A stretch of DNA of 64,000 nucleotides from IMG/VR virus record IMGVR_UViG_3300019487_000003, positions 64,001 through 128,000 of that record. The stretch is one strand, 5' to 3'. The DNA is from a virus. The notes beneath the pieces are model-generated. The model searched no databases. It was not told where the DNA came from and saw nothing but the letters and a program-made list of their open reading frames with translations. The position numbers and the translations under genes were made by a program. Below are positions 31,131 to 39,800 of this stretch, piece after piece (the first letter of the stretch is position 1; each line of letters opens with the position of its first letter).

Positions 31131-31418
31131 CTATTTAGGTTTACGGGTATTAATATCGTCAAGAGTTGCAAATCCAACATAGGCACCCACAACTGAACCC
31201 ATAACAAAATAGAACCATGTAATAACTTCTTTCAATACATTCAATCTTTCCACAGGAACTTTGAAGAAGGCCATATAAGTTACTACAAAGATAGAAATCA
31301 ATGCAGTCCATGCCATACGGCGTCTATTGCGCCATCTATCATTGTTTAAACGATTCGAGATTGTAGAATGTTCCACGGGATGCTCGTGTTTCTTTTCTTC
31401 TTTAACTGGATCAGACAT
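31131..31418 (-). CDS. Two-helix membrane protein (holin-like layout)
   Basis: 95 residues. A charged N-terminus leads to RRRMAWTALISIFVVTYMAFF and a second hydrophobic helix WFYFVMGSVVGAYVGF. This conserved two-helix protein is typical of T4-like tail regions. Its size and topology would suit a holin, but that is not shown. It is 3 nt upstream of the tail lysozyme gene and coupled to the gp51-like gene. Confidence 0.6.
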   Translation of the reverse strand: MSDPVKEEKKHEHPVEHSTISNRLNNDRWRNRRRMAWTALISIFVVTYMAFFKVPVERLNVLKEVITWFYFVMGSVVGAYVGFATLDDINTRKPK

Positions 31419-31582
31419 TATCGGCCCCTCTTGGCAAGCTCATTAGCTGCCAAAGTATTCTTTTCGTCTATGTATTTATTGAGCAGCTTAACGTAAATTT
31501 CTCTTTCAAAGGGAATCATATTCTCTATTTCTGAGAGAGTATACCCATGTAGTTGCATCATTTGAAAGTTTGTCTGATACAT
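31418..31582 (-). CDS. gp51-like baseplate hub assembly protein (tentative)
   Basis: 54 residues from the ATG at 31582. Longer readings run into the upstream gene. GYTLSEIENMIPFEREIYVKLL matches the short T4 gp51 type by the FEREIY core. gp51 acts catalytically in hub assembly. Its place right after the gp26-like gene supports the call. Confidence 0.6.
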   Translation of the reverse strand: MYQTNFQMMQLHGYTLSEIENMIPFEREIYVKLLNKYIDEKNTLAANELAKRGR

Positions 31583-31608
31583 GCTGGGAGCACTTTCATG
31601 TCCCAGCG

Positions 31609-32346
31609 TTATGCTAAAAAATCTTTTAGCCCTTCCATGACATATTCTCTGTGATTGCCGCACTGTTTACAGTCTATATTTACAATATGTCTCAATATAG
31701 GAAGTGTGTCAAAGAACTGATCGATTTTTGTAAACTCTTTCTTAGTCAGTGATTCAACAAAATCAAGAAACTCAGCAGGTGTATAGTCTTTCGCATTATA
31801 GCTTTGTTTGTCATCAAAAATTTGTTCAATGCACTTTGCAACAACTTTTAGAACAGCATCAAATTCTTGTGTTGTTCGAGCATTGCGAATTTCTTTCATC
31901 AAACCATAAGTCGGATCTTTCATAATGATCCCCAAATTTTCTCTCAACTGAATCTTTTTGGTGTGTTCTGGGAAAGTTGTTACTTCAACATTGAGAAGGT
32001 CGATTTCAACTTCAGTTGTCTTTGAACAACTAGCACACTTGCTTTCCTCTATCGGGCGGAATGTCAGGGTCAATGTTTCCCCAACTGATCGGGCGCGAAG
32101 TTGGAGTAATAGATACTCAAGATCGTATGTTGTAAGTTTATCTACATTAAGTTTATCAGGATAAACGACACAGTTATTGATAATTTGTTTTGTTGCGCCT
32201 TCGATGTCTTGATCGTTATCGCTAGATAATGCCAGAAGAACAATTTTTTCTTCTTTGACAGTGAAAGGGCGAATTTTAAGTTTTTGTTTTGTGGATGGTA
32301 AAATTGTATCGTATAAAGGGACATCAATTTTTGGTAATAAAGCCAT
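31609..32346 (-). CDS. gp26-like baseplate hub protein (T4 baseplate family)
   Basis: 245 residues from the ATG at 32346 (GGAG 8 nt upstream). KLKIRPFTVKEEKIVLLALSSDN, TTYDLEYLLLQLRARSVGE and the C-terminal CKQCGNHREYVMEGL match the T4 gp26-type hub family. A Cys set (CASC, CKQC) could bind zinc. It forms part of the hub with the gp27-like and lysozyme proteins. Confidence 0.8.
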   Translation of the reverse strand: MALLPKIDVPLYDTILPSTKQKLKIRPFTVKEEKIVLLALSSDNDQDIEGATKQIINNCVVYPDKLNVDKLTTYDLEYLLLQLRARSVGETLTLTFRPIEESKCASCSKTTEVEIDLLNVEVTTFPEHTKKIQLRENLGIIMKDPTYGLMKEIRNARTTQEFDAVLKVVAKCIEQIFDDKQSYNAKDYTPAEFLDFVESLTKKEFTKIDQFFDTLPILRHIVNIDCKQCGNHREYVMEGLKDFLA

Positions 32347-32384
32347 ACTAATCACTCCATTCAGAAATCACAATGCAACAATAT

Positions 32385-33047
32385 TTAGTCTTCAAAGGGT
32401 GAAGGTGGTGTTGTTGGAAATAGCTTGTTTGGTATAGGTGGATACAATACTAGACTTCCTCCACCATCAAATACAGCACCAGGATCAAATGAAAATGCTT
32501 CCCCACCTCTTGCAAAGTCTTCAAATGATCTCCAACGTCTATAAGCAAATTGGACATTCAATCTCAGATATTGATCAACGGCACCAGCGTCAAGTGGTTG
32601 TGGTTCGATTGTAACAGGATAAACCTCATCTAATACAACGTTGTATGTAATATTCATTTGTTCATCGAGCTTGTTAAGATAGATTCTACCTACATAATTG
32701 TCATAGTAGTTGAAATAATTATTTGTAGGATCTGTAATAGCTGTATGCCATTGATCAAATACAGTTCTAATGGCCATATCATTAGTGCAAAGAAAAGTAA
32801 CAGGCAAATCATTATAAACAACGCCATATGGCATCTTTCTAGCTACACCATATATGGTTTGGGGAGTTGTAGCAATTTGTCTACCAGGCAGCTCTGTGAT
32901 TTCTGTAAGAAAAATAACTTTGTCAATTTGTGAAAATGCACTAGCTATAGCCAAGGGAAATTGAATGAACACCAAATACCGACTAGGTGAAGCGATTCCG
33001 TTTCCTCTATCTATAATAGCTTTTAGTGCATCGATTACTGCGGGCAT
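32385..33047 (-). CDS. Tail-tube-fold protein (gp54/gp19-like tube initiator)
   Basis: 220 residues. PSRYLVFIQFP, TEITELPGRQIATTPQTIYGVARKMPYG, DLPVTFLCTNDMAIRTVFDQWH and YDNYVGRIYL follow the T4-type tail-tube fold shared by gp19, gp48 and gp54. Because gp48- and gp53-like genes are adjacent, a baseplate-side tube initiator is more likely than the main tube subunit. The other tube gene may lie outside the window. Confidence 0.75.
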   Translation of the reverse strand: MPAVIDALKAIIDRGNGIASPSRYLVFIQFPLAIASAFSQIDKVIFLTEITELPGRQIATTPQTIYGVARKMPYGVVYNDLPVTFLCTNDMAIRTVFDQWHTAITDPTNNYFNYYDNYVGRIYLNKLDEQMNITYNVVLDEVYPVTIEPQPLDAGAVDQYLRLNVQFAYRRWRSFEDFARGGEAFSFDPGAVFDGGGSLVLYPPIPNKLFPTTPPSPFED

Positions 33048-33048
33048 C

Positions 33049-33639
33049 TTACCTCTTTATCTTTTGAGAACTTTCTTCCCAAACAAATGTCTTTTTCTTT
33101 TTAACAAACATTTCTGTTGGCAGAAATATTGCAACGTTCCATTCTTTTTCATTAATCTTAACAAACTTACTCTTTATGTAAGAATACAAGTAGCGTTTAA
33201 CGCAAGGCTTAAAGGCCTTATATTTAGCTGAGGAATTAAGAAGATTATATGTCATTTTATATTTCAGTTCACCCGTAACATCTCTTTTTTCAAGCTCACT
33301 GATTTTAGACAACAAAAATGCTCTTTGTTTTGGATACAAATAGTGTAGATTCAATCCTATAAACCCACCAGGAACAGGTTTTATTGGGATACACAATGGA
33401 AAAAGGTCGTAATATGGAAGAGTTAGTTTAGTCTTAGGGTCATATCTAAAATTATACATTTTACCATACTCAAATCTATCTTGTAATCTTTCTTTATCAG
33501 AAAGCAAATCAACAGGCCTAATGGGCTTATTAAGGTTCTGCACCCTGTTACGGAACCAATCTAAAGCACTTAAACGACGTTCATTTTTAACTTTTTCGTC
33601 ATCTGCTTTTTTTAAAATATCTGAAATCTCTTTTGTCAT
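33049..33639 (-). CDS. Conserved T4-like phage protein of unknown function
   Basis: 196 residues. YNFRYDPKTKLTLPYYDLFPLCIPI and GFIGLNLHYLYPKQRAFLL form a block I associate with uncharacterised conserved proteins of T4-like cyanophages. The rest is basic. It sits between the tube-initiator and gp4-like genes, spaced by 1 nt, so a head or tail assembly role is likely. Confidence 0.65.
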   Translation of the reverse strand: MTKEISDILKKADDEKVKNERRLSALDWFRNRVQNLNKPIRPVDLLSDKERLQDRFEYGKMYNFRYDPKTKLTLPYYDLFPLCIPIKPVPGGFIGLNLHYLYPKQRAFLLSKISELEKRDVTGELKYKMTYNLLNSSAKYKAFKPCVKRYLYSYIKSKFVKINEKEWNVAIFLPTEMFVKKKKTFVWEESSQKIKR

Positions 33640-34079
33640 TATGTGATCATCCCTAGATCATGAAGCATATCTTCTGTCCAAACTTCAAATTTCCAGCCTC
33701 TCTTTTCAGCATAAACTTTAGCTGCATTAAATTTGGCAAGATTCTTTGTGTATGTAAATACTTCACGAATAAACTTTGCTTGTTTTTGATATTTCTTTCT
33801 TTTGGGTTTAACTAAATTTCTATTAGGCTTCACTTCAACCAGCAATGTCTTCCCGTTATCTAACTTAATCAAAAAATCCACAAAGTATCTGTGGATTTTG
33901 TTGTCCGTGGGGCATCTGTATGGGATGACAACTTCCTCAGAAGACCAGCAAACAACAGATTTTGTTTTATCCAACCAAAACATTACCTGCATTTCCCACG
34001 AGGACCTAAAGAATATCTTTGTTGGATCACCAATGTATTTTTCTGGGTGTTTTGGTTGAAATTGTCCTTGCCACTTCAT
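33639..34079 (-). CDS. gp4-like head completion protein (TnsA-like nuclease fold)
   Basis: 146 residues from the ATG at 34079, close to T4 gp4 (150). MKWQGQFQPKHPEKYIGDPTKIFFRSSWE is the T4-type start. VDFLIKLDNGKTLLVEVKP holds the D-x(n)-E-x-K nuclease triad of the TnsA/PD-(D/E)xK fold. It would act in head completion before tail joining. Late-promoter-like sites lie in the divergent gap upstream. Confidence 0.8.
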   Translation of the reverse strand: MKWQGQFQPKHPEKYIGDPTKIFFRSSWEMQVMFWLDKTKSVVCWSSEEVVIPYRCPTDNKIHRYFVDFLIKLDNGKTLLVEVKPNRNLVKPKRKKYQKQAKFIREVFTYTKNLAKFNAAKVYAEKRGWKFEVWTEDMLHDLGMIT

Positions 34080-34087
34080 ATAAATAT
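34080..34087 (+). promoter_or_regulatory. Divergent T4-type late promoter pair
   Basis: TATAAATA on the plus strand lies about 26 nt before the gp48-like ATG. Overlapping it, the minus strand reads GATAAATA toward the gp4-like gene, so one element may serve both structural operons. Confidence 0.55.
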
Positions 34088-34112
34088 TTATCGCAATCAA
34101 TAAAAGGTATCT

Positions 34113-34883
34113 ATGCCCACAGTCGCAGGCGGCGCAGCAAAATTATTCGCATCAGCCAAATCAACAACTAAAGCTGGCCTCTTTCAGTATCCATCTGATC
34201 TGTTCACCCCTGGGGCTGAGCCATTCATGATTTTCAACATTTTTGATTCAGTTGCTAAAAGTGGTGTAAGGCAGGGAACTATTGCAATGTATATGCCACC
34301 AACTCTTAAAGTTGGATACAATGCTCAATATGAAGACATTTCATTAGATTGGGAACGATTCAAAGCCGCTATTGGTTCCCTTGCAAATGACCCTGTTCGA
34401 GCAGCAGAAAGGTTAGGTGCCAATATTATCACCGGTGTTACTGGTGCTAACATTTCTGATCAATTTGAATTGCAAAACAGAATCACAGTTAACCCTCACA
34501 TGGCACAACTATTCAGAGGTGTCAGATTTAGAGAATTTCAATTCGACTTTCAAATGATGGCACGTAATGCACAAGAGAGCGATGCTATACAAAATATCAT
34601 CTACCAATTTAAATACGCGATGCATCCTGGGCTTGATGCAACAGATCCAGAAAGATGGTATTCATACCCTAATAACTTCACAATTGAATTCTTTTCTCCT
34701 CGGGAAGAATATCTGTTTAAAATTGGTGTCTGCGTATTGACAGGAATGGAAGTCGATTATGCCGGCAGTGGCGTACCATCTTTCTTCAGTGAAACCGGTG
34801 CTCCTGTTGATGTGAGAATGAGTTTACAATTTAAAGAATTGCAAATCGTTACAAAAGAATCTATTCAAAAATCAGGATTTTAA
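34113..34883 (+). CDS. gp48-like baseplate tail-tube junction protein
   Basis: 256 residues. An Ala-rich start, then GTIAMYMPPTLKVGYNAQYED, then FRGVRFREFQFDFQMMARNAQESDAIQNIIYQFKYAMHPGL match the T4 gp48 type. WYSYPNNFTIEFFS and a beta-rich end follow. gp48 caps the baseplate hub and starts tube growth with gp54. It heads a plus-strand operon with gp53- and gp27-like genes. Confidence 0.85.
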   Translation: MPTVAGGAAKLFASAKSTTKAGLFQYPSDLFTPGAEPFMIFNIFDSVAKSGVRQGTIAMYMPPTLKVGYNAQYEDISLDWERFKAAIGSLANDPVRAAERLGANIITGVTGANISDQFELQNRITVNPHMAQLFRGVRFREFQFDFQMMARNAQESDAIQNIIYQFKYAMHPGLDATDPERWYSYPNNFTIEFFSPREEYLFKIGVCVLTGMEVDYAGSGVPSFFSETGAPVDVRMSLQFKELQIVTKESIQKSGF

Positions 34884-34885
34884 TC

Positions 34886-35596
34886 ATGAAGCATTTCCAA
34901 TTCTTTCCTAGAGTTGAGTATTCAGAAAACATAGTGACTAACATAATGGTTAGATCAAAGATACGTGAACTTGTTTTGCAAAATCGAGTTGTATATTACG
35001 AATACGATCTAGATGATCATGAAAGACCAGACATTCTTGCCTTCAAATATTATGGCACTGCTGATAATACTTGGATTCTATTTTATGCTAATGAAGTATT
35101 TGATCCATTCTATGATTGGCTTTTATCCTATGAAGACTTCAATAAGTATATGCTTGCAAAATATCAGGGCGTAGATCCTAAAGATGCCACAAAGAGTCTC
35201 GGAACAATACATCATGTTAGTAGTAGCGGCATTAATGTGACATATGAAGAAAGAATAACACCTGTTAAAGAGGGAGATCAAATAATTTCTCCATCTGGCC
35301 AAATTAGAGATGTCGTCACAGTCATAAGTGCAGGACAGTTCAACATAGATTTGCCATTTAACAATGATCTGGTTGATGTAGATTGTGCAGTTAGAACAAA
35401 AATTCATTCTTACTATAACTCTGAAGGCCTACAAATAGATTACAAGACATGGAGAAACACTCCTGTTCAAGAGAGAGACGAGAAAACTTTTTTCCAGGTT
35501 GAGTTTGATTCAAACGAGGAAAAGAGACGAATAAAGGTGATTGATAAAGTTTACTATAATCAAATAGTAAATGAATTTGAGAGAATTTTTAGATAA
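34886..35596 (+). CDS. gp53-like baseplate wedge protein
   Basis: 236 residues. The N-terminal part VTNIMVRSKIRELVLQNRVVYYEYDLDDHERPDILAFKYYGTADNTWILFYANEVFDPFYDWLLS is the gp53 wedge domain, here followed by a beta-rich extension from about residue 95. The latter part again carries an NTPVQERDEKTFF segment. It lies 2 nt after the gp48-like gene, as expected for a wedge/hub operon. Confidence 0.88.
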   Translation: MKHFQFFPRVEYSENIVTNIMVRSKIRELVLQNRVVYYEYDLDDHERPDILAFKYYGTADNTWILFYANEVFDPFYDWLLSYEDFNKYMLAKYQGVDPKDATKSLGTIHHVSSSGINVTYEERITPVKEGDQIISPSGQIRDVVTVISAGQFNIDLPFNNDLVDVDCAVRTKIHSYYNSEGLQIDYKTWRNTPVQERDEKTFFQVEFDSNEEKRRIKVIDKVYYNQIVNEFERIFR

Positions 35597-35597
35597 T

Positions 35598-37010
35598 ATG
35601 GGATTAAATGATAACATAGGTGGGAGCAATAGTTACGATTCTCCACCACAAACAGTCATAAGAAAAGAACAAGACTTCTTATTGAAGTCAATGATTCTTA
35701 CTGCCTACAATGGTAAGAGTTATGATCTAACTAATCACAGAGCAATTTTTGAATATAAAGAAGATTTATTCAGCAATGCTATCAGTGGCAGTTTAGAATT
35801 AATAGATGCTATCGACTATCAACAATTCATGCCATTGATAGGCGAAGAAAAGTTAAAAGTAATTTTGACACGCCAAGATGAGAGCGGTAAGGCAAGAGAA
35901 GGTGGTCTATTGCCTGACCTCGAAATGAACTTCAGAATCTACAAGGTTAGTGGGAGACAACTACAAAACGAAAAAGTTCAAACATATACAATGCATTTGA
36001 TTTCTGAAGAATTAATCAAGAATCTGAAGCAAAAAGTGTATAGATGTTGGGATGATACATTCTATTCTGACATGGTAGATGAAATATACGGCGAATTTAT
36101 CAGTATAGGTAAACCTATTGTGATTGAACCAACTTTATATGAACAAGATTTTTGTTGCAGCAATATGAACCCATATGAATTCTTTCATACAATTGCTGCC
36201 CGCTCGATTTCTGCTGAAGGTAATGGCGAAGCATACATTTTCTATGAAGATAGAGAAGCATTTTACTATGTAACATTGGGTAAACTCTTGATTGGTGGCA
36301 CAAAAGAAAAATACGGCCACGCACCAAGAAAAGTTTGGATACCTAATGAAGGTAAGTTTCGTCCAATAGATTTGCCAATCGACATTGAAGTAAAAAACTT
36401 AGAACATTACCACTGGAACGGCCAACATGACATCCTTCGGAATCTCGAAGGTGGAATGTATGCACAACATCTAACAACAGTCGATCCAGTAAGACAAGTA
36501 TTTGAATTCATTCCTTTTGACTTAACAGCAGAGTTTGAATCTTTCAAGCACGTAGATAAAGAAAGATTCTTTACAGACGCATTAGACGCTCTAGCAGGGC
36601 CATTTGCACACACAAAGTTAATGCACACAAATAAAGACCACGACATTGTTCCTTGGATAGCTGATAGAGAACCAGGAATAAAACCTTTCAAATTGGAAGA
36701 GTATGTAATGAGAAGAACCTCACACATGCACCAGATAAACAATTTTAAAATGGGTATGACAGTGACAGGAGATCCTCGCAGAAAAGTTGGAGATATTATC
36801 GAAGTCACTATGCCACAAGTTGCAGGTGATGCCCATGATAGAAGACCCCAAGAACTAGATAGATACTTTCAAGGCCGCTATCTTGTTACTTCAATCAAAC
36901 ACAGATTGACGCAAACAGGCTATTCAATGGATTTGGAAATAATAAAAGACACCTTCTTTAAACCTATTGCTCACACAGATGTTGTGGATAGATACAAGGA
37001 TATCTATTAA
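35598..37010 (+). CDS. gp27-like baseplate hub protein
   Basis: 470 residues from the ATG at 35598. An in-frame ATG at 35571 overlaps the gp53 gene and is less likely. Segments such as FEYKEDLFSNAISGSLELID, EDLEMNFRIYKVSG and RTSHMHQINNFKMGMTVTGDPRRKVGDIIEVTMP fit the hub-tube domains of T4 gp27 and related contractile-tail hubs, which trimerise and carry the spike. The call rests on these segments plus operon order. Confidence 0.72.
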   Translation: MGLNDNIGGSNSYDSPPQTVIRKEQDFLLKSMILTAYNGKSYDLTNHRAIFEYKEDLFSNAISGSLELIDAIDYQQFMPLIGEEKLKVILTRQDESGKAREGGLLPDLEMNFRIYKVSGRQLQNEKVQTYTMHLISEELIKNLKQKVYRCWDDTFYSDMVDEIYGEFISIGKPIVIEPTLYEQDFCCSNMNPYEFFHTIAARSISAEGNGEAYIFYEDREAFYYVTLGKLLIGGTKEKYGHAPRKVWIPNEGKFRPIDLPIDIEVKNLEHYHWNGQHDILRNLEGGMYAQHLTTVDPVRQVFEFIPFDLTAEFESFKHVDKERFFTDALDALAGPFAHTKLMHTNKDHDIVPWIADREPGIKPFKLEEYVMRRTSHMHQINNFKMGMTVTGDPRRKVGDIIEVTMPQVAGDAHDRRPQELDRYFQGRYLVTSIKHRLTQTGYSMDLEIIKDTFFKPIAHTDVVDRYKDIY

Positions 37011-37014
37011 TCCC

Positions 37015-37043
37015 TTGACAGAATCACCAACTTTTGTTAACAT
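37015..37043 (+). promoter_or_regulatory. Promoter for the GroES-like gene
   Basis: TTGACA at 37015-37020, 17-nt spacer, TAACAT at 37038-37043. Confidence 0.6.
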
Positions 37044-37072
37044 AAGATTGTAACAAATAGTAGGATGACATT

Positions 37073-37354
37073 ATGCGTTTATTTGGAAGCAAAGTTCTTA
37101 TCAAGAAGGCCGACGAAAAATCTGTTAGCGCAGGAGGAATTCATATTCCCGAGAATCTAAGAAATTCAAACACCCCTTCAAAGGGAGAAGTTGTCGCCGC
37201 TGCTGTAGCATATATTGAAAATGGTGTTCGTGTCGAACTTGAACTAAAGAAGGGAGACCAAGTTCTGTTCTTTCCAGGACAGGCAGTAGAAATTGTTATT
37301 GAAGGAGAAAAGCTCTTTCTAATTCATGAAAAGGATGTGTTAGCACGAATTTAA
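37073..37354 (+). CDS. GroES-like co-chaperonin
   Basis: 93 residues. RLFGSKVLIKKAD, then the mobile-loop region SAGGIHIPENLRNSNTPSKGEVVAA and DQVLFFPG match the 10-kDa chaperonin family with normal length. T4 encodes gp31 for the same purpose: replacing host GroES so that GroEL can fold the large capsid protein. This one looks closer to bacterial GroES than to gp31, suggesting a separate origin. It is followed after 1 nt by a nucleotide-type gene. Confidence 0.85.
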   Translation: MRLFGSKVLIKKADEKSVSAGGIHIPENLRNSNTPSKGEVVAAAVAYIENGVRVELELKKGDQVLFFPGQAVEIVIEGEKLFLIHEKDVLARI

Positions 37355-37355
37355 T

Positions 37356-37805
37356 ATGGCATCAAAATACTCTCATCTTTATTACCTGGCAAGCCCATAT
37401 TCACATACAGACAGAAGTGTGATGGAAAAAAGGGCAGAGCAGGCAACCAAGGCCGCAGTAGACTTGTTGAATAAGGGCATTTTCGTGTTTGCACCTATTC
37501 CCTACAATGCACCTTGGGAAAAGTATAATCTTCCATTTCAGTGGGATTTCTGGGCTGAATTTGATAAAGCATTTGTTTCGAGAATGGATGCTGTTGTTGT
37601 CCTTCAACTAGAAGGATGGGACAAATCAGTTGGAGTTGCTGCTGAAGTTGAGTTTGCAAAAGAAAATTGTATTCCAGTATACTATTTGAGTCTTGAGCAA
37701 ATTGCTTCAGGGGATTTGGATCATCTTGATCCCGTTAAAGTAAAGAACGCCTCGATTGATTTACTTGTTACTAAAGCTCACGACATGCTTAAGCAAAGAA
37801 GTTAA
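37356..37805 (+). CDS. DUF1937 protein (nucleoside 2-deoxyribosyltransferase-like)
   Basis: 149 residues. HLYYLASPYSHTDRSVMEKRAEQATKAA and FDKAFVSRMDAVVVLQLEGWDKSVGVAAEVEFAKE match the DUF1937 group of the deoxyribosyltransferase/TIR-like Rossmann fold. Roles may include nucleotide salvage or small-molecule cleavage. The ATG lies 1 nt after the GroES-like stop. Confidence 0.75.
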   Translation: MASKYSHLYYLASPYSHTDRSVMEKRAEQATKAAVDLLNKGIFVFAPIPYNAPWEKYNLPFQWDFWAEFDKAFVSRMDAVVVLQLEGWDKSVGVAAEVEFAKENCIPVYYLSLEQIASGDLDHLDPVKVKNASIDLLVTKAHDMLKQRS

Positions 37806-37806
37806 T

Positions 37807-38109
37807 ATGCCATACATTAAACAAGAAGACAGAGAAACATACGAAAAGGAAATAGTTGCGTTAGTTGACAAGTTAGTAGCAACAGCTAGATTTGAAACTA
37901 TCTCAGCTTATCCTGGTCATTTGAACTACATAATTACAAGTATAGTTAAGAGAGCCTACAAGGGCGCGGCCGAACAAGATAATTTCAAACTCGGATACAG
38001 TGATTATGCTGAGATGATTAGTGTATTTGAAAATGCAAAACTGGAACTTTATAGAAGAACAGTTGCACCTTACGAAGATAAGAAAATTGAGGAAAACGGA
38101 GACGTTTAA
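37807..38109 (+). CDS. Conserved phage protein
   Basis: 100 residues from the ATG at 37807. PGHLNYIITSIVKRAYKG and GYSDYAEMISVFENAKLELYRR match a small helical family found in many phages near DUF1937-type genes. Function unknown. Confidence 0.65.
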   Translation: MPYIKQEDRETYEKEIVALVDKLVATARFETISAYPGHLNYIITSIVKRAYKGAAEQDNFKLGYSDYAEMISVFENAKLELYRRTVAPYEDKKIEENGDV

Positions 38110-38137
38110 ATGCCTCTAGTAATAGGGAATTAATGTG

Positions 38138-38572
38138 ATGGATTCCCCTCAATCGACATTCGATCCCTTCAACCCAGGAAGTGTTGATCCACTTTTACAT
38201 CCTATCGTTTATTTTCAGGAATATCCCGAAAATCCAATCAATGCAAATGAGCCTATTACAATATTAGGTCCTAATACAAAACCTAGGACCATAGCTGTTA
38301 TAGATGAATTAGGTCTTAGATTCAATAGAGATCAGTTTAACAGTATTGAGGAGGCCGCAAGTGCCTTTATGACTCATTTAGATAGGGTTGTTAAGAATTC
38401 TTATGATCCTCTCAACTTTGAAATAATTGTCCATATAAAAACTACGGCTGTATTCAAAGTAAAAATCGGGCAACCTATATGGGTAAATGAAGAACCTTCT
38501 CGCCCCTTCGACTACTGGGTCTTGAAAAAGGTAGCAAAACTTTGGTTAGAGTATAAACCTAATATTCCATAA
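38138..38572 (+). CDS. Hypothetical protein
   Basis: 144 residues from the ATG at 38138; a GTG one codon upstream is possible. It is Pro-rich at the N-terminus, then a mixed domain ending in WLEYKPNIP. No family recognised. Confidence 0.6.
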   Translation: MDSPQSTFDPFNPGSVDPLLHPIVYFQEYPENPINANEPITILGPNTKPRTIAVIDELGLRFNRDQFNSIEEAASAFMTHLDRVVKNSYDPLNFEIIVHIKTTAVFKVKIGQPIWVNEEPSRPFDYWVLKKVAKLWLEYKPNIP

Positions 38573-38585
38573 TAACAGAGGAGAA

Positions 38586-38765
38586 ATGGGTACAGACGAC
38601 CGTCCGAAACTTGATTACGAAGAAGCACTAAAAAGAAAAAAGAAACTAAAACGTGATAGAAAGAGAATTGAGGAAGACAATTACTTATCTGACATGGAAG
38701 AAGATTTGGACACTGAAGACTATAAGCTAGATCAAAATGTCCTAAATAAATTGCGGAAGCGTTAA
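38586..38765 (+). CDS. Small highly charged protein
   Basis: 59 residues, alternating Lys/Arg and Asp/Glu blocks (ALKRKKKLKRDRKR, then DMEEDLDTED). GAGGAGAA lies directly before the ATG. Probably disordered or helical. Function unknown. Confidence 0.6.
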   Translation: MGTDDRPKLDYEEALKRKKKLKRDRKRIEEDNYLSDMEEDLDTEDYKLDQNVLNKLRKR

Positions 38766-38785
38766 AATTGTGCTAACATCGTCTT

Positions 38786-39265
38786 ATGTTGAAATTAAGT
38801 TTTGCTGCCCTTTCAAAAGAATTCATTTTCAGAATAAGTGCTAGAGTTTATAAACTCGACATTGATATATTATTCGATGTAACAGACGTAATAAGTAAGC
38901 CAGCTCTAATAAAACTCCAACACCAAGAATATGGTTGGATGTTATGTTTCTTAGGCTTCATCTTTTCTGTCTTTGTAATGAAGCCTGAATCTGAATTAGC
39001 TCAGTTTGCATCAAAGTTACATTCTATTGTCCCAGAAGTTAATTCTCTTAATGTAATCTCTCAAGACGAGAGAGCAAAAATTTTTGCGAAAGCAGTTGAC
39101 GTGGTTGCTGCATCTATTAAGAAGGCTGCCAATGATGGTAAAAGAAAAACGATTGTTCAACTCTCAACAGAAGACAAAGAAATCCTAAAAGCAATAAAGG
39201 ATTTGTTTGAAGAAAATAATTATAGAGTCTACATAAGCTCATTTCAGTTAGAAATTATATGGTAG
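38786..39265 (+). CDS. Hypothetical protein
   Basis: 159 residues, with one hydrophobic patch (MLCFLGFIFSVFVM) and a charged helical second half. TAACAT lies 6 nt before the ATG with a weak TTGCGG -35 box, so it may be leaderless. It overlaps the next gene by 7 nt. Confidence 0.6.
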   Translation: MLKLSFAALSKEFIFRISARVYKLDIDILFDVTDVISKPALIKLQHQEYGWMLCFLGFIFSVFVMKPESELAQFASKLHSIVPEVNSLNVISQDERAKIFAKAVDVVAASIKKAANDGKRKTIVQLSTEDKEILKAIKDLFEENNYRVYISSFQLEIIW

Positions 39266-39795
39266 ATGTTTTTGGTAATTTCTGCAAGAAAAATTTTGAT
39301 ATTACTCTAAAACCGGATCAAATTGAGATGTTTAATGTAGTATCAAACTACTCTTTTAATATTCTCAACATGCCGAGGGGTGCCGGAACTTCAACATTCC
39401 TATATCTTTATACTCAATACCTTCAAGGAACAACTTTATTTCTTTTACCATCCCTGCATTGTGTTAAGAATATGAAAGTTGCTTTTGGTCTTAAAACATT
39501 TGACTGGCGAACAACCTTCAAAGTGGATGCAATTAATCAGGTCGGTTGTGCAGAAAAGGCCACTGATTTATTAATTATCGATCAATCACATAACATCGCG
39601 GACGCCGATTTCAGAACATTTTTTGACATCACATACAGGCACATATACAGGGAAAATCATCCAAAAATAATAATGGCCGGTAGCATATACAATCCAGCAC
39701 CTTCTCATAGATTTTGGTTTGATCTATACATCCAAGTCAAATCTCATATAGCTAACGAAATCTTGGATAACAGAGAAATAATCAATTCCATTTAA
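39259..39795 (+). CDS. P-loop ATPase-like protein, terminase/helicase-like but short
   Basis: 178 residues. KPDQIEMFNVVSNYSFNILNMPRGAGTSTFLYLY looks like a helicase or terminase Q-motif plus Walker A variant (PRGAGTST). DLLIIDQSHN is a Walker B variant, and IIMAGSIYN a motif III-like strand. The rest of a terminase is absent. It may be a degenerate or specialised ATPase domain. Catalytic competence is doubtful because the P-loop lacks the usual GKT. Confidence 0.5.
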   Translation: MVDVFGNFCKKNFDITLKPDQIEMFNVVSNYSFNILNMPRGAGTSTFLYLYTQYLQGTTLFLLPSLHCVKNMKVAFGLKTFDWRTTFKVDAINQVGCAEKATDLLIIDQSHNIADADFRTFFDITYRHIYRENHPKIIMAGSIYNPAPSHRFWFDLYIQVKSHIANEILDNREIINSI

Positions 39796-39800
39796 CGATA

